64,000 bases of DNA from UBA5796 sp040752455. GTDB lineage: Bacteria; Chloroflexota; Anaerolineae; Anaerolineales; Villigracilaceae. Of this stretch, positions 47,669-56,129 are shown in pieces. Location: assembly GCA_049324115.1 (NCBI GenBank), contig JBMOMN010000022.1:1-64000 (forward strand), written 5' to 3'. Within the stretch, counting starts at the first letter, position 1. Each line of letters begins with the position of its first letter. The notes beneath the pieces were generated by a model. The model had not been told where the DNA came from, did no database searches, and was given only the letters and a program-made list of their open reading frames with translations. Position numbers and translations under genes: made by a program.

Positions 47669-49663
47669 ATGCAAAGTCTTCTCAACCGGATAACCCTATC
47701 CCGCAGCCGCGTATACGACGCGCTGGCGATGGTTTCGATCGGCCTGGGAGCCAGCCTGGCCGTGCTGGCCTTCAAAGAGATCATCAAATTCGTTCACAGG
47801 CTGCTTTTCGAAAATTTCAACGGCCTGCTCTCGGGCTGGGGGGCCTGGACAGTCATGCTCATGCCGGTCATCGGCGGGCTGCTGGTGGGACTGCTGCGCC
47901 ATCACCTGATCCCTGCCGAACGGCATCACGGCGTGGCCGGGATCATGGAATCGGTCGCCCTGGCCGGGGGACGCCTGCGCTACGGGCGCGTCCCGCTCAA
48001 ATCCATCGCGGCGGCCATTTCCATCGGCTCCGGCGCATCCGTCGGCCCGGAAGACCCCAGCGTGCAGATCGGGGCCAATTTAGGCTCGTTCATCGGCCAG
48101 AAACTGCGCCTGTCCGACGACCGCACCCGCCTGCTGGTGGCCATGGGCGCGGCCTCCGGCATCGCGGCGGCCTTCAACGCCCCGATTGCGGGCGTCTTCT
48201 TCGCCATCGAACTGATCCTGGGTGAGTTGACGACCTCGGCTTTCGGCATGATCGTGTTCAGCGCGGTCATCTCGGCCGTGACGACGCGGGCCATCCTCGG
48301 CCCGACCCCGGCCTTCCCCATCCCGGCCTACGATTTCCACGCCCCGGTCGAACTGATCTTTTATCTGATCCTCGGCCTGCTGGCGGCGGTCGTCTCGGTG
48401 GCCTACATCAAGGGCATCTATTGGGCGCACGACCGCTTCCATCACAGCCGCCTGCCGCTTTGGGTGCGCCCGTTGCTGGTCGGCGCGCTGGTGGGGGCGG
48501 TGGGCATCTTCTTCCCCGAAGTCTTCGGCGACAGTTACGAGGCCATCACCGAGATCCTGTTCGGGCGGATGACGGTCGTCCACCTGCTGCTGCTCCTGCT
48601 GGTCTTGAAGATCGTTTTGACTTCGCTCAGCCTGGGAGCGGGATTCATGGGAGGGGTCTTCGCCCCATCCCTGTTCCTGGGCGCGGCCCTGGGCGGAGCG
48701 TTCGGACACCTGGCCGATATCCTGTTCCCGAGGCTGATCATCCAGCCCTCGGCGTTTGCCCTGGTCGGGATGGCGGCCGTCCTGGCCGGGACGGTGCGCG
48801 CCCCGGCGACGGCCATCATGCTGCTGTTCGAGATGACCAACGATTACCGCATCCTGCTGCCACTGATGTTCGCCGTGGTGGTCAGTGTTTATCTTTCCCG
48901 TTCCATCCACGCCCCATCCGTTTATGAACTCAGCCTGCTCCGCAAGGGAATCCGCTTGCAGCGCGGGCGCGACATTGACGTGCTCGAAACCCTGCGGGTG
49001 CGTGAGGTGATGCGCAAGGTCCCGGTCGTAGTGCAGGCCGGGATGCCGCTGCGGATGGCCGCCAGCCTGATGGACAAGGCCCGCGTCCACGGGCTGCCGG
49101 TGCTGGACAGCGACGGCCTGTTGTGCGGCGTGATCTCGTTGAGCGACGTGGACCGGGCGGTGGAGCGGAGCCAGTCCAACCTCGACCGCCGGGCCGGCGA
49201 ATTCTGCTCCCGCAGCCTGGTCTTTGCCTATCCCGACGAGACCGTGCGCGAAGCCTTGCAGCGCATGAGCGGGCGAGACATCGGGCGGATGCCGGTGGTG
49301 CAGCCCGAGGACGAGACCCGACTGGTCGGCTGGCTCAGCCGGGCCGACGTCATCCGGGCTTACGAGCTGGCCCTCTCGCGGCGCTCGGCCGACCGCCACC
49401 GGGTGGGACAGGTGCAGTTGGGGGCCATCTCGGGAGCCGAAGTGCTGGAACTGGTCGTCGCGCCGGGCAGCCAGGTGGACGGCGCGATGCTGAAAGACAT
49501 CAACTTGCCGCACAACAGCCTGGTCGCCAGCATCCAGCGCGGGCGGCGGCTGATGATCCCGCACGGCGGCACCCGCCTGCACGCCGGCGACCGCTTGGCG
49601 CTGGTGGCCGAAGCGGAAGACCGGGAGGCGCTGCGCCAGATGATCGAGATGGATGAAGATTAA
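47669..49663 (+). CDS. ClC-type chloride channel/antiporter with CBS and TrkA_C domains
   Basis: 664 residues. The ClC membrane part (about 15-430) has GSGASVGPEDPSVQ, where Glu of GxExP is the gating residue, and GAGFMGGVFAPSLFLGA for the second anion motif. Two CBS domains follow (about 440-495 and 505-560), then a TrkA_C-like domain (575-660) ending GDRLALVAEAEDREAL. CBS and TrkA_C parts usually bind nucleotides, so flux may respond to adenine nucleotides. ATG 47669 with GAAAGG is preferred to the GTG 6 bases upstream. Confidence 0.93.
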   Translation: MQSLLNRITLSRSRVYDALAMVSIGLGASLAVLAFKEIIKFVHRLLFENFNGLLSGWGAWTVMLMPVIGGLLVGLLRHHLIPAERHHGVAGIMESVALAGGRLRYGRVPLKSIAAAISIGSGASVGPEDPSVQIGANLGSFIGQKLRLSDDRTRLLVAMGAASGIAAAFNAPIAGVFFAIELILGELTTSAFGMIVFSAVISAVTTRAILGPTPAFPIPAYDFHAPVELIFYLILGLLAAVVSVAYIKGIYWAHDRFHHSRLPLWVRPLLVGALVGAVGIFFPEVFGDSYEAITEILFGRMTVVHLLLLLLVLKIVLTSLSLGAGFMGGVFAPSLFLGAALGGAFGHLADILFPRLIIQPSAFALVGMAAVLAGTVRAPATAIMLLFEMTNDYRILLPLMFAVVVSVYLSRSIHAPSVYELSLLRKGIRLQRGRDIDVLETLRVREVMRKVPVVVQAGMPLRMAASLMDKARVHGLPVLDSDGLLCGVISLSDVDRAVERSQSNLDRRAGEFCSRSLVFAYPDETVREALQRMSGRDIGRMPVVQPEDETRLVGWLSRADVIRAYELALSRRSADRHRVGQVQLGAISGAEVLELVVAPGSQVDGAMLKDINLPHNSLVASIQRGRRLMIPHGGTRLHAGDRLALVAEAEDREALRQMIEMDED

Positions 49664-49697
49664 GAATCTATGGCTCTCCCGTTTTTACCGGGAAAAC

Positions 49698-49870
49698 CTT
49701 TGAAACACGAAGGAACACAAAGTCAACGAAGGAAAAACGCGTCCGACAGTGCGTCTTTTCTCCCTTCGAGAGCCTTCGTGTACACTTCGGCTTCGCTCAG
49801 TGCAAGCTTTGTGTTTAGGCTCGTTCCCGTTAATTGCGGAAGATCCAGAATTTTCGCACAGGCTCTAAAT
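49698..49870. repeat. Cttcgtg/cacgaag composite repeat
   Basis: cacgaaggaacacaaagtc (49708-49726) and gccttcgtg..ctttgtgtttaggctc (49782-49826) are inverse partners, followed by a degenerate copy of the hairpin seen at 21-57. Related words occur at 1-57 and near 57330-57370. No gene is visible in 49664-49910. Confidence 0.6.
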
Positions 49871-49872
49871 AC

Positions 49873-49906
49873 AAACTCCCCGGCAGGTTCGACCATCGGG
49901 GAGTTT
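49873..49906. terminator. Terminator downstream of the 49911-50333 gene
   Basis: AAACTCCCCG (49873-49882)/CGGGGAGTTT (49897-49906) 10-bp perfect stem with T-runs. It can serve the minus-strand gene ending at 49911 and the plus-strand ClC gene. Confidence 0.85.
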
Positions 49907-49910
49907 TTAT

Positions 49911-50333
49911 CTATTCGCCTTCGTCGCTGGCGATGCCGGGCTGGTTCAGGTCTATCACCTCGCCATGCACGTTGATGACGATCTTGAAGCCCAGCATGCC
50001 CATGTAAGCCCGCCCGCTTTCGGGGATGCCGGTTTGCAGCACCTGTTCGAGCTGCTGGTCAATGTTCTTGAACTGCTGCTCCAGGGCGGCGCGGGTGAAG
50101 ATGTCGTCCTGGCCGAGCATCTTCCCGGCCTGTTCGGCCAGCAGGTCTTCGTGGCCCTCGATCTGCTCGGACATCATCTTCAACACCTGCCGGTCCACCT
50201 GCTCGGAGGGGATATGGCGGCGGAATCCGGCATCGTCCACCACGTAACAGGGTTCATCGCCCACGTAGGCGGTTTCCACGGAGCGGTCGAATTCGTCAAC
50301 CACGAGACCGGCGAACAAGGCTTGTTTTGGCAT
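49911..50333 (-). CDS. Conserved protein of unknown function
   Basis: 140 residues from ATG 50333. It opens MPKQALFAGLVVDEFDRSVE, then YVVDDAGFRRHIPSEQVDRQVL (in part), and is rich in Gln/Glu helices in 60-110. No membrane helix or signal peptide. It starts one base after the stop of the LURP-one-related gene, so the two form an operon and probably act together. I do not recognise a named family. Confidence 0.8.
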   Translation of the reverse strand: MPKQALFAGLVVDEFDRSVETAYVGDEPCYVVDDAGFRRHIPSEQVDRQVLKMMSEQIEGHEDLLAEQAGKMLGQDDIFTRAALEQQFKNIDQQLEQVLQTGIPESGRAYMGMLGFKIVINVHGEVIDLNQPGIASDEGE

Positions 50334-50334
50334 A

Positions 50335-50916
50335 TTAATTGCTCTGGCGGCCCTCGATGGCGGCCAGCAGGATGCCCGCCGCAACCCCCAGGCGTCGGTC
50401 CAGCCGTTGGGCGGTATCCATGCTGAAGTCCAGGTCAAGCTCGTAGCGGAACAGGTTGAAGCGCTGTTTCAGGTCCGCCACGCGGGTCTCGCCGAAGAGC
50501 ACGTCGTAGTTCTGCGGCAGGAGCGAGCCGAGCAGCAGGCGACGCAGCAGGGCGTAGCCCACGCTGTCTTCGAGCAGCAGGCCGAGCGGCTGGTCGTTGA
50601 CATCCAGCACTTCCCATTCGTCGCGCATCATCGAGCGCCAGCCCTTGCGCCGCAGCGCCCCGACCTTCATCTGCGTCCCGGCGTCAATCACGTCGTAGGC
50701 GGCAGAGAAGTCAATGATCTGGCGGGCCTGGATCAGCAGCACTTCCTGGGTCTTGCTCTCGTCGCTGTAGACGCGGATGTCCTCGCGCAGCTTGAACATC
50801 TTCTGCTCGCTGAACAGGACCAGGTTGCCCATCGGGTCGTAAATGCGGAACCGGCCGGTCAGGGCGATGGCCTGGCGTTTGAGCAGATAAGTGCTGTATT
50901 GGAATGCGGGGTTCAT
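50335..50916 (-). CDS. LURP-one-related (tubby-like fold) protein
   Basis: 193 residues. YDPMGNLVLFSEQKMFKLRE, VLLIQARQIIDFSAAYDV and RDEWEVLDVNDQPLGLLLED match the LOR/scramblase-like beta barrel family. Such proteins are membrane-associated scaffolds or lipid-binding proteins of uncertain role in bacteria. AAGGAGAAACC precedes ATG 50916. A GGAGTGC repeat lies just upstream. The partner is the unknown protein encoded directly downstream. Confidence 0.85.
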   Translation of the reverse strand: MNPAFQYSTYLLKRQAIALTGRFRIYDPMGNLVLFSEQKMFKLREDIRVYSDESKTQEVLLIQARQIIDFSAAYDVIDAGTQMKVGALRRKGWRSMMRDEWEVLDVNDQPLGLLLEDSVGYALLRRLLLGSLLPQNYDVLFGETRVADLKQRFNLFRYELDLDFSMDTAQRLDRRLGVAAGILLAAIEGRQSN

Positions 50917-50942
50917 GGTTTCTCCTTCAGTTTTTCATAATT

Positions 50943-50993
50943 GGAGTGCGGACTTCAGTCCGCTGAAAATTTGCAGGCTGAAGCCTGCACTCC
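50943..50993. repeat. GGAGTGC...GCACTCC element, copy 2
   Basis: GGAGTGCGGACTTCAGTCCGC (in part) and GCAGGCTGAAGCCTGCACTCC (in part), 51 bp; the two arms match the copies at 12385-12447 and 61714-61796. It lies between the LURP-one-related gene and an L,D-transpeptidase gene. Confidence 0.75.
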
Positions 50994-51012
50994 ATAATTT
51001 TATGGAGAATTT

Positions 51013-52023
51013 TTAGAAGATGTGGACGTCCACCCCTTCACCCGGCAAATAGAGGAAGCGCTTGTCGGGCGGGACGTTGGGCGTGGTCCAGCGGAAAAGC
51101 CATTTCGCGTCTGACGGGGTCAGGTTGATGCAGCCGTGGCTGTGGGGCGTGCCGTAGTCGTTGTGCCAGTACGTGCCGTGGAACGACACGCCGCTGTCGT
51201 TGATGTACGTGACCCAGGGCACGCCGGGCAGGTCGTATTCGGGGGCGGCCAGGTCTCCGCCGGCCATGTGGCGGCTGGAGCGCTTGTAGAAGGTCTTGAA
51301 CCAGCCTTTGGGCGTGGGGTTGTACTTCGTGCCGGTGGAGGTGCGCATACTGCGGACGGGCCTGCCGTCCTCGAAGGCGGTCACGGTCTGGGCGCGCAGG
51401 TCCACCTCGATGTGCTTGAGCGAGTCGGGGATGTGGGACGAGAGCGAGGTCAACTCTCCGGGCGGAATGAGACGCAGGTTTTCGGCGTTGGCGTAGTAGG
51501 CGGCTTTCCAGAGATCGTCATAGATGTAGTAAAAAGTGGTTTCTTCTTCCTCGTTATGGACGATGTCTATCACCCAGTGGGTGGTGCTGTAATACATCCT
51601 CGGCCCGCGATAGGAGACGAGCGAGGGCTTCCAGTAGGTGTCCATGACCGGGACGGTGACTTCGGCCGTGACGGCCTTTCCGGGCATCTCCCGGACCGGT
51701 TGGTTGAGCACGTTTTCGACGGGCTGAACCCAGCCGGAGTAGATGAATCCCTGGTCGCCGATCTGGTACCAGACCGGGTTGTAGGCATCCTTGTCGGTGG
51801 TCTGGACCTTCTCGGTGACGGTGAGAAGGGTGTCGCGCGGCAGGGGCGTGAGCTTCCTGCCCTGGAAGGAGGGCGCGTCGTACAGGCTGGTCCAGGTGTA
51901 GACCACCCGTCCTTGAAAGTAGGGCGCGGCGGCCCGGGCCGGGTCCAAGCCCAGCTCGGACAGGAGCAGTCCCAATAGTCCCGCGCCGCTCAGTTTGAGG
52001 AAATCGCGTCGGTTGAGGGTCAT
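51013..52023 (-). CDS. Tat-exported L,D-transpeptidase (first of three)
   Basis: 336 residues. A Tat signal NRRDFLKLSGAGLLGLLL directs folded export. A middle part (about 35-200) of SH3-like repeats precedes the YkuD domain with HGTYWHNDYG, SHGCINL (HxxxHGxxx...SHGC). It crosslinks or modifies peptidoglycan via the catalytic Cys. The ATG follows the stop of the next paralogue by one base, so the two genes are coupled. Paralogue identity is high in the C-terminal region. Confidence 0.92.
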   Translation of the reverse strand: MTLNRRDFLKLSGAGLLGLLLSELGLDPARAAAPYFQGRVVYTWTSLYDAPSFQGRKLTPLPRDTLLTVTEKVQTTDKDAYNPVWYQIGDQGFIYSGWVQPVENVLNQPVREMPGKAVTAEVTVPVMDTYWKPSLVSYRGPRMYYSTTHWVIDIVHNEEEETTFYYIYDDLWKAAYYANAENLRLIPPGELTSLSSHIPDSLKHIEVDLRAQTVTAFEDGRPVRSMRTSTGTKYNPTPKGWFKTFYKRSSRHMAGGDLAAPEYDLPGVPWVTYINDSGVSFHGTYWHNDYGTPHSHGCINLTPSDAKWLFRWTTPNVPPDKRFLYLPGEGVDVHIF

Positions 52024-52024
52024 G

Positions 52025-53056
52025 TCAGTCAACAATCGTCACAGAAGTGCCGTAATCCTTATACGCCAGCGGGGCGTCATGCGGCACGGTCGGCAGGGTC
52101 CAGCGGTAGAGCCAGCGGGCGGCCTGGGGCGAGAGGTTGATGCAGCCGTGGCTGTGAGGCGTGCCGAAGTCATTATGCCAGAAAGTGCCGTGGAAGGAAA
52201 TACCGCTTTTGGTGATATAGAGCACCCAGGGCACGCCGGGCAGGTCGTAGCCGTTGGAGGCGATGTCGCCGGCGGCCATGTGGCGGGAGGGGCGTTTGTA
52301 GTTGGTCTTGTAATTGCCGAAGGGGGTGGCGTATCCGCCGCGCCGGAAGCGCACCCCGCTCGAAGCCCGGGTGGCAAAGACCATCCGGCTGCCCTCGTAA
52401 GCCGTGACCAATTGCTGCGAGAGGCGCACTTCGATGGCCTTTTGGTAGGACGGCACGTCGGGCGAGATGGGCAGCAGTTCATCTTCGGGGACGAGGCGCA
52501 GGTGTTTGGCCTGGGCGTAGTAGTGGGTGTTGAAACGGTCGTCGAAGATGCGGTACCAGGCTTGCCCGGCTTCGTCGCTGGCGGCCCCGGCCACCCAGTG
52601 GGTGGTGTCGTAGTACAGACGGAACGCGACCTTTGAATCTTCCTTCGGCTCCTGGCGGGCGTCGGTGTAGGGGACGGTCACGTCGGCCAGCGCGCCCCGG
52701 GCCGGGACGGCCTCCTGCGGCTGCTGGAGTTCCGTCCGCACCGGCTGGACATCGCCGGAGTAGGCGAATCCGTAATCGCCCATGCGGTACCAGACCCGGT
52801 TGTGGGATTCGCCGTCGTCGTCCACTTCCACGCCGTTGAGCGGCAGGACTACGTCCCGCCAGAAGGAGGAGGCCTTTTCGCTCTGGTCGGTCGGCTCTTT
52901 GTAGAGGGTCAGGGTGTCGGTCAGGATGCGTCCCTGCTGGTTGGGAGGGATGTAGGCCGAGACGCGGCTGAGGTCCACGTCCGGCAGCAGCAGGCCGAGC
53001 AGGGCCGCGCCGCTGAGTTTGAGGAAGTCGCGTCTGGAAAACTTTACGGGGGACAT
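52025..53056 (-). CDS. Tat-exported L,D-transpeptidase (second of three)
   Basis: 343 residues with the Tat signal SRRDFLKLSGAALLGLLL and the same plan as its neighbour. FHGTFWHNDFG and SHGCINLSP carry the YkuD catalytic His and Cys. The linker region differs in sequence from the first copy, so the pair is not a recent duplication. No AGGAGG-like site is clear before ATG 53056; a repeat lies upstream. It is probably transcribed with the first gene. Confidence 0.92.
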   Translation of the reverse strand: MSPVKFSRRDFLKLSGAALLGLLLPDVDLSRVSAYIPPNQQGRILTDTLTLYKEPTDQSEKASSFWRDVVLPLNGVEVDDDGESHNRVWYRMGDYGFAYSGDVQPVRTELQQPQEAVPARGALADVTVPYTDARQEPKEDSKVAFRLYYDTTHWVAGAASDEAGQAWYRIFDDRFNTHYYAQAKHLRLVPEDELLPISPDVPSYQKAIEVRLSQQLVTAYEGSRMVFATRASSGVRFRRGGYATPFGNYKTNYKRPSRHMAAGDIASNGYDLPGVPWVLYITKSGISFHGTFWHNDFGTPHSHGCINLSPQAARWLYRWTLPTVPHDAPLAYKDYGTSVTIVD

Positions 53057-53091
53057 CGTGAATTATTCGAGCATCAGCGCAATGGCGAAAA

Positions 53092-53275
53092 ACGCCACAG
53101 AGTCACGGGGTCACAGAGTTTATTTTTTGGCTCTTTGGGAATCTCCGTGACAGACCAGCACATCTGGCGGCAAGCCGTAGAGCAAATTGGCAATTTGCTC
53201 TACGTTTGGCTAAACACCACGGAAAATCCCAGAGAACCAGTTTTTCTCAGTGGCTCTGTGACTCAGTGGCAGTTT
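53092..53275. repeat. CACAGAGTCACGGGG repeat block
   Basis: Two inverted units, cacagagtcacggggtcacagag (in part, 53098-53120) and ggctctgtgactcagtggc (53253-53271), with a third palindrome gagcaaattggcaatttgctc around 53181-53201. It resembles the repeat at 43093-43159 and separates the second and third transpeptidase genes. No gene seen. Confidence 0.6.
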
Positions 53276-54330
53276 CAATAATGCACATTGACCAGCGTGC
53301 CGACCGAGGCGAAGTTGAACAGCCACTCGGCGTCGGGGATGGCGAAGTTGACGCAGCCGTGGCTCATGGGCGTGCCGAAGTTGTTGTGCCAGTACGTCCC
53401 GTGCAGGGCGTAACCCTTGTAAAAATACATCGTGTAAGGCACGTCCGGCAGGTAATAGCCCGGCCCGGACATATCGGTGTAGCGGTATTTGACGTAGACG
53501 CGGTACTGCCCGGTAACGGTCGGCGTGGCCCAGGTGCCGGTCGAGACGATGAACGAGTTGATGATCTGGTCCCCTTCGTAGGCGTAAACGCGCTGCTGGG
53601 TCAGGTCCACGTCAATCCAGCGTTCGCCGTTGGCGATCTCGTCCTCCGGCGCGTTGGGCGGGATGTACGGTTCGGGTGTGGGGGTCGGCAGCGGGGTCTC
53701 GGTCGGTGTGGGCGTCTCGGTGGGGGTAAAGGTCGGGGTGATGGTCGGGGTCAGGGTGGGCGTCAACGTCGGGGTCAGGGTCGGCGTGGGAGTGAAGGTC
53801 GGGGTGGGCGTCAGGGTGTAGGTCGGTTTGACGATGTCGGCCTGGCCGAAGTTCGGTTGGGGCGTTTTTTGTGACGGGGGGATCGGGCGGATGGAGGCCA
53901 GGGCCGGGGAGGCGGTGGCAGCCCAGACGGTCATGGCGATGAAGACGACGGCCAGCCCCATCAACCAGAGGCCGAGGCGGCTGCGGCGTTTTTCCGTTTT
54001 TGGGGCGGGGCGGGGCGGCGCGGGACGGGGAGCCTGGGTCTCGGCTGCGGACGGTTTGATCCCGGCCTGCTGCATCCGCCCGGCGGCCCAGCGCATCCCT
54101 TTGCGGGCGCGCTCGCTTTGGGGATTGACCTTGAGCGCCTGCTCCAGGTACTTCATGCTGGCCTGCGGCGGCGCGACCACCGCCAGGATCAGCCAGGGTT
54201 CTTCCAGGTCCGGGGCGAGCGAGGCGGCGCGTTCGGCCCAGCGGCGGGCGGACGGCTTGTCGCCGCTCTTGAGCGCCATTTGCGCCTGGCGGATGGCCTC
54301 GAGTGCTGCTGGACGCTGGTCGGGGGTCAT
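53275..54330 (-). CDS. Membrane-anchored L,D-transpeptidase with TPR-like N-terminus
   Basis: 351 residues. Residues 1-95 look like two TPR-type helix pairs facing the cytosol. One membrane helix lies at about 120-140, followed by a Thr/Pro-rich linker (roughly 168-225, repeats of TPTPT) and a YkuD domain with LHGTYWHNNFG and SHGCVNF. The cytosolic TPR part could couple the enzyme to a partner inside the cell, which is unlike the two Tat-exported copies. It overlaps the amidase gene by 4 bases. Confidence 0.9.
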   Translation of the reverse strand: MTPDQRPAALEAIRQAQMALKSGDKPSARRWAERAASLAPDLEEPWLILAVVAPPQASMKYLEQALKVNPQSERARKGMRWAAGRMQQAGIKPSAAETQAPRPAPPRPAPKTEKRRSRLGLWLMGLAVVFIAMTVWAATASPALASIRPIPPSQKTPQPNFGQADIVKPTYTLTPTPTFTPTPTLTPTLTPTLTPTITPTFTPTETPTPTETPLPTPTPEPYIPPNAPEDEIANGERWIDVDLTQQRVYAYEGDQIINSFIVSTGTWATPTVTGQYRVYVKYRYTDMSGPGYYLPDVPYTMYFYKGYALHGTYWHNNFGTPMSHGCVNFAIPDAEWLFNFASVGTLVNVHY

Positions 54331-55106
54331 GGGGTTGGGGCGGGCGGCTGGTCGGTCGGCTCGATATTTTCGTTACGGATAAAGCACATGATACCCTCCA
54401 CCACACCCTCGGCCACCAGGTCGGGGCGTTCGGTGAGCAGGCGGTAATCCAGGTTGAGGAACCCGGTCTCGATGATGGCGGCGATGGTGTTGGTGTCAAT
54501 CTCGTCGAAGGCGTGGTAGCCGGTCATGTCGCGGGTGATGCTGCCGGCGTGGAACGGGAGGCCGGTGACGCGTCCATAACGGTCGCGCAGGCACTCGGTC
54601 AGGCGCGTGGCCCGGTTCTGGTCCCGGCTGCTGAGCGCCGCAGCGACCTTGAACCCGGTCGCCTCGTCGTTGATGAAGTCGCACGAGTCATTATGGATGG
54701 AAACCAGCGCCACGGCGTGGTAGCCCTCCAGCCGGGGGTCGAACTCCTGGAGCAGGTCCACCTGGAAGCCGAAGCCGGTCAACTCTTGCTGGACGAGGGT
54801 GGCGATCTTCAGGTTGATCTCCTGCTCGGTGGTGCCGTTGGGACAGACCGCGCCCGAGTCGTTGCCCCAATGCCCGGCCACGATCCCGATCCGCAGTTGG
54901 GGGAAGGGCGTGGTCTCGGGGGCGGGCGAACTCTCCGGCTGGGCGGTGAGCAGCAGGCTCAGGCGATCGGTCAGGCTGCTGGAGAAAAGTCCCGAGGTCG
55001 GCAGGCAGGTGAAGAGCGTCGCCAGGACGATGGCCAGGCTGAGCGTGGCGGGGAAGGGGTGGACGCGGCGGGAGTGTTTCTGTGGGCGCGGGGCGTTTGT
55101 CTGCAT
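54327..55106 (-). CDS. N-acetylmuramoyl-L-alanine amidase (Amidase_3)
   Basis: 259 residues. A signal-anchor helix spans about 20-40, and the catalytic domain (72-245) has IVAGHWGND, TEQEINL (Glu), SIHNDS (His) and IETGFLN (catalytic Glu) as zinc ligands and base. It cuts the amide bond between MurNAc and the stem peptide. Its stop overlaps the following transpeptidase start (ATGA), so wall cleavage and crosslinking are coexpressed. A promoter with only nine bases before the ATG is visible. Confidence 0.92.
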   Translation of the reverse strand: MQTNAPRPQKHSRRVHPFPATLSLAIVLATLFTCLPTSGLFSSSLTDRLSLLLTAQPESSPAPETTPFPQLRIGIVAGHWGNDSGAVCPNGTTEQEINLKIATLVQQELTGFGFQVDLLQEFDPRLEGYHAVALVSIHNDSCDFINDEATGFKVAAALSSRDQNRATRLTECLRDRYGRVTGLPFHAGSITRDMTGYHAFDEIDTNTIAAIIETGFLNLDYRLLTERPDLVAEGVVEGIMCFIRNENIEPTDQPPAPTP

Positions 55107-55115
55107 TTCTTAACA

Positions 55116-55144
55116 ATAGTACCTTACAGGTTGTCCAATGGCAA
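55116..55144 (-). promoter_or_regulatory. Promoter of the amidase/transpeptidase operon
   Basis: On the minus strand, TTGCCA (55144-55139) and TACTAT (55121-55116) with a 17-bp spacer. The -10 box ends 9 bases before the ATG at 55106, which leaves almost no leader and no room for a ribosome binding site. Confidence 0.6.
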
Positions 55145-55168
55145 GAGGAAAAATCGGAGGTTTTTGGT

Positions 55169-55294
55169 ATGTTTTTGGACCTGGGGAAAGACGCAAGCAT
55201 TTTGTCTGTGTCCATCATCCCCCAGCCGGACGGGGTGATGTACGTCCTGTTGGTAAAGCAGGAGAACGCCGCGTCCGCAACCTTGCGGCGCTGA
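55169..55294 (+). CDS. Possible 41-residue protein
   Basis: Short frame starting at ATG 55169 with CGGAGG 8 bases ahead, a good ribosome binding site. The product begins MFLDLGKDASILSVSII and ends LLVKQENAASATLRR, soluble. No homologue is known to me and no promoter is evident nearby except the divergent one of the amidase, so it may be chance. Confidence 0.35.
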   Translation: MFLDLGKDASILSVSIIPQPDGVMYVLLVKQENAASATLRR

Positions 55295-55362
55295 CCAGCC
55301 CGGCCGAATCGAGTTATATCTCGTTTGGGTCGTGCGCCCGCAGGGGACGCGCGACTCGGTGA

Positions 55363-55391
55363 TTGAATCTCCCTGCCCCAGGACATATAAT
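55363..55391 (+). promoter_or_regulatory. Promoter of the 55511 membrane protein gene
   Basis: TTGAAT (55363-55368), 17-bp spacer, consensus TATAAT (55386-55391). A leader of about 112 bases follows with no recognised riboswitch. Confidence 0.75.
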
Positions 55392-55510
55392 ATCTTTGGG
55401 GCACAAGACTCTGTCCAGGAGATGGACACGATCCGGGCTTCCTTGCTTTAGAGTTTGCCGAGACCAGGCGCCCCGCTCCCGTTCATCCGGTAAAACCAAA
55501 GGAGGCTGTG

Positions 55511-56107
55511 ATGAAGCTGTCGTCTTTGTTCCGGCTCGGAGGGGCCGCCATTCTCCTCGCCGAGACCCTGTTCGCTTTCGGCAACCTGTCGTATTTCCTG
55601 CCCGTCGAACAATTCTCAGGGGCGGTCACGATCTGGGTGTCCATGTTCGGCCACGCTTTCCTGGCGCTGGGGTTGTGCGCCCTTTACGCCCGGCAGGCCC
55701 AACAGGGCGGCTGGCTGGGACTGGCCGGCTTCGTCCTGCTCTTGTGGGGGAATATGTACTCCGTGGGCAGCGATGCGGTCAGGATGGGGGTGGCGCAGGG
55801 CGCGTTCACGCTGGAGCAGGTAGCCCAGGTGACTGCGTATGGGATCGCCGATTCGATCTTTTCGTGGGTCTGGGTGCTGGGGACTGTCGCCCTGGGGGTA
55901 TCCGTTTACCGCGCCGGGGTGTTCCCGAAATATGCCGGCCTGCTCTTCGTGCTCCTGGGCGTGGTCGAATCGCTGACAGGACCGCTGGCGGTCACGCGTC
56001 CCGTCTTCATGCTGGTCGCCTTCGCGGCCTGGGTCTGGCCGGGATTGCTGCTCCTGACCGGCAGGGAGGCGGCGGTGATGAAGGCCGCTCCCGCCGCATC
56101 GGGCTGA
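55511..56107 (+). CDS. Six-helix DUF4386-like membrane protein
   Basis: 198 residues, with hydrophobic stretches at about 7-25, 40-58, 68-85, 98-125, 135-155 and 158-178. Strong ribosome binding site AAAGGAGG ahead of GTGATG; I take the ATG. The pattern, with a conserved GNLSYFLPVEQFS and a Gly-rich helix 5, resembles DUF4386-type proteins of unknown function. It stands alone and is convergent with the phosphatase-like gene. Confidence 0.75.
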   Translation: MKLSSLFRLGGAAILLAETLFAFGNLSYFLPVEQFSGAVTIWVSMFGHAFLALGLCALYARQAQQGGWLGLAGFVLLLWGNMYSVGSDAVRMGVAQGAFTLEQVAQVTAYGIADSIFSWVWVLGTVALGVSVYRAGVFPKYAGLLFVLLGVVESLTGPLAVTRPVFMLVAFAAWVWPGLLLLTGREAAVMKAAPAASG

Positions 56108-56129
56108 CCCGGAGGCCGGGTCCCGTTTT

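Noticed and set aside
48080..49582. 500-codon minus-strand frame opposite the ClC gene
   Set aside because: Shadow frame rich in His, Gln and Arg without domain signature; the plus strand is clearly coding.
53181..53201. gagcaaattggcaatttgctc as an operator
   Set aside because: A perfect palindrome, but it sits inside a repeat block between two genes with no promoter sequence next to it.
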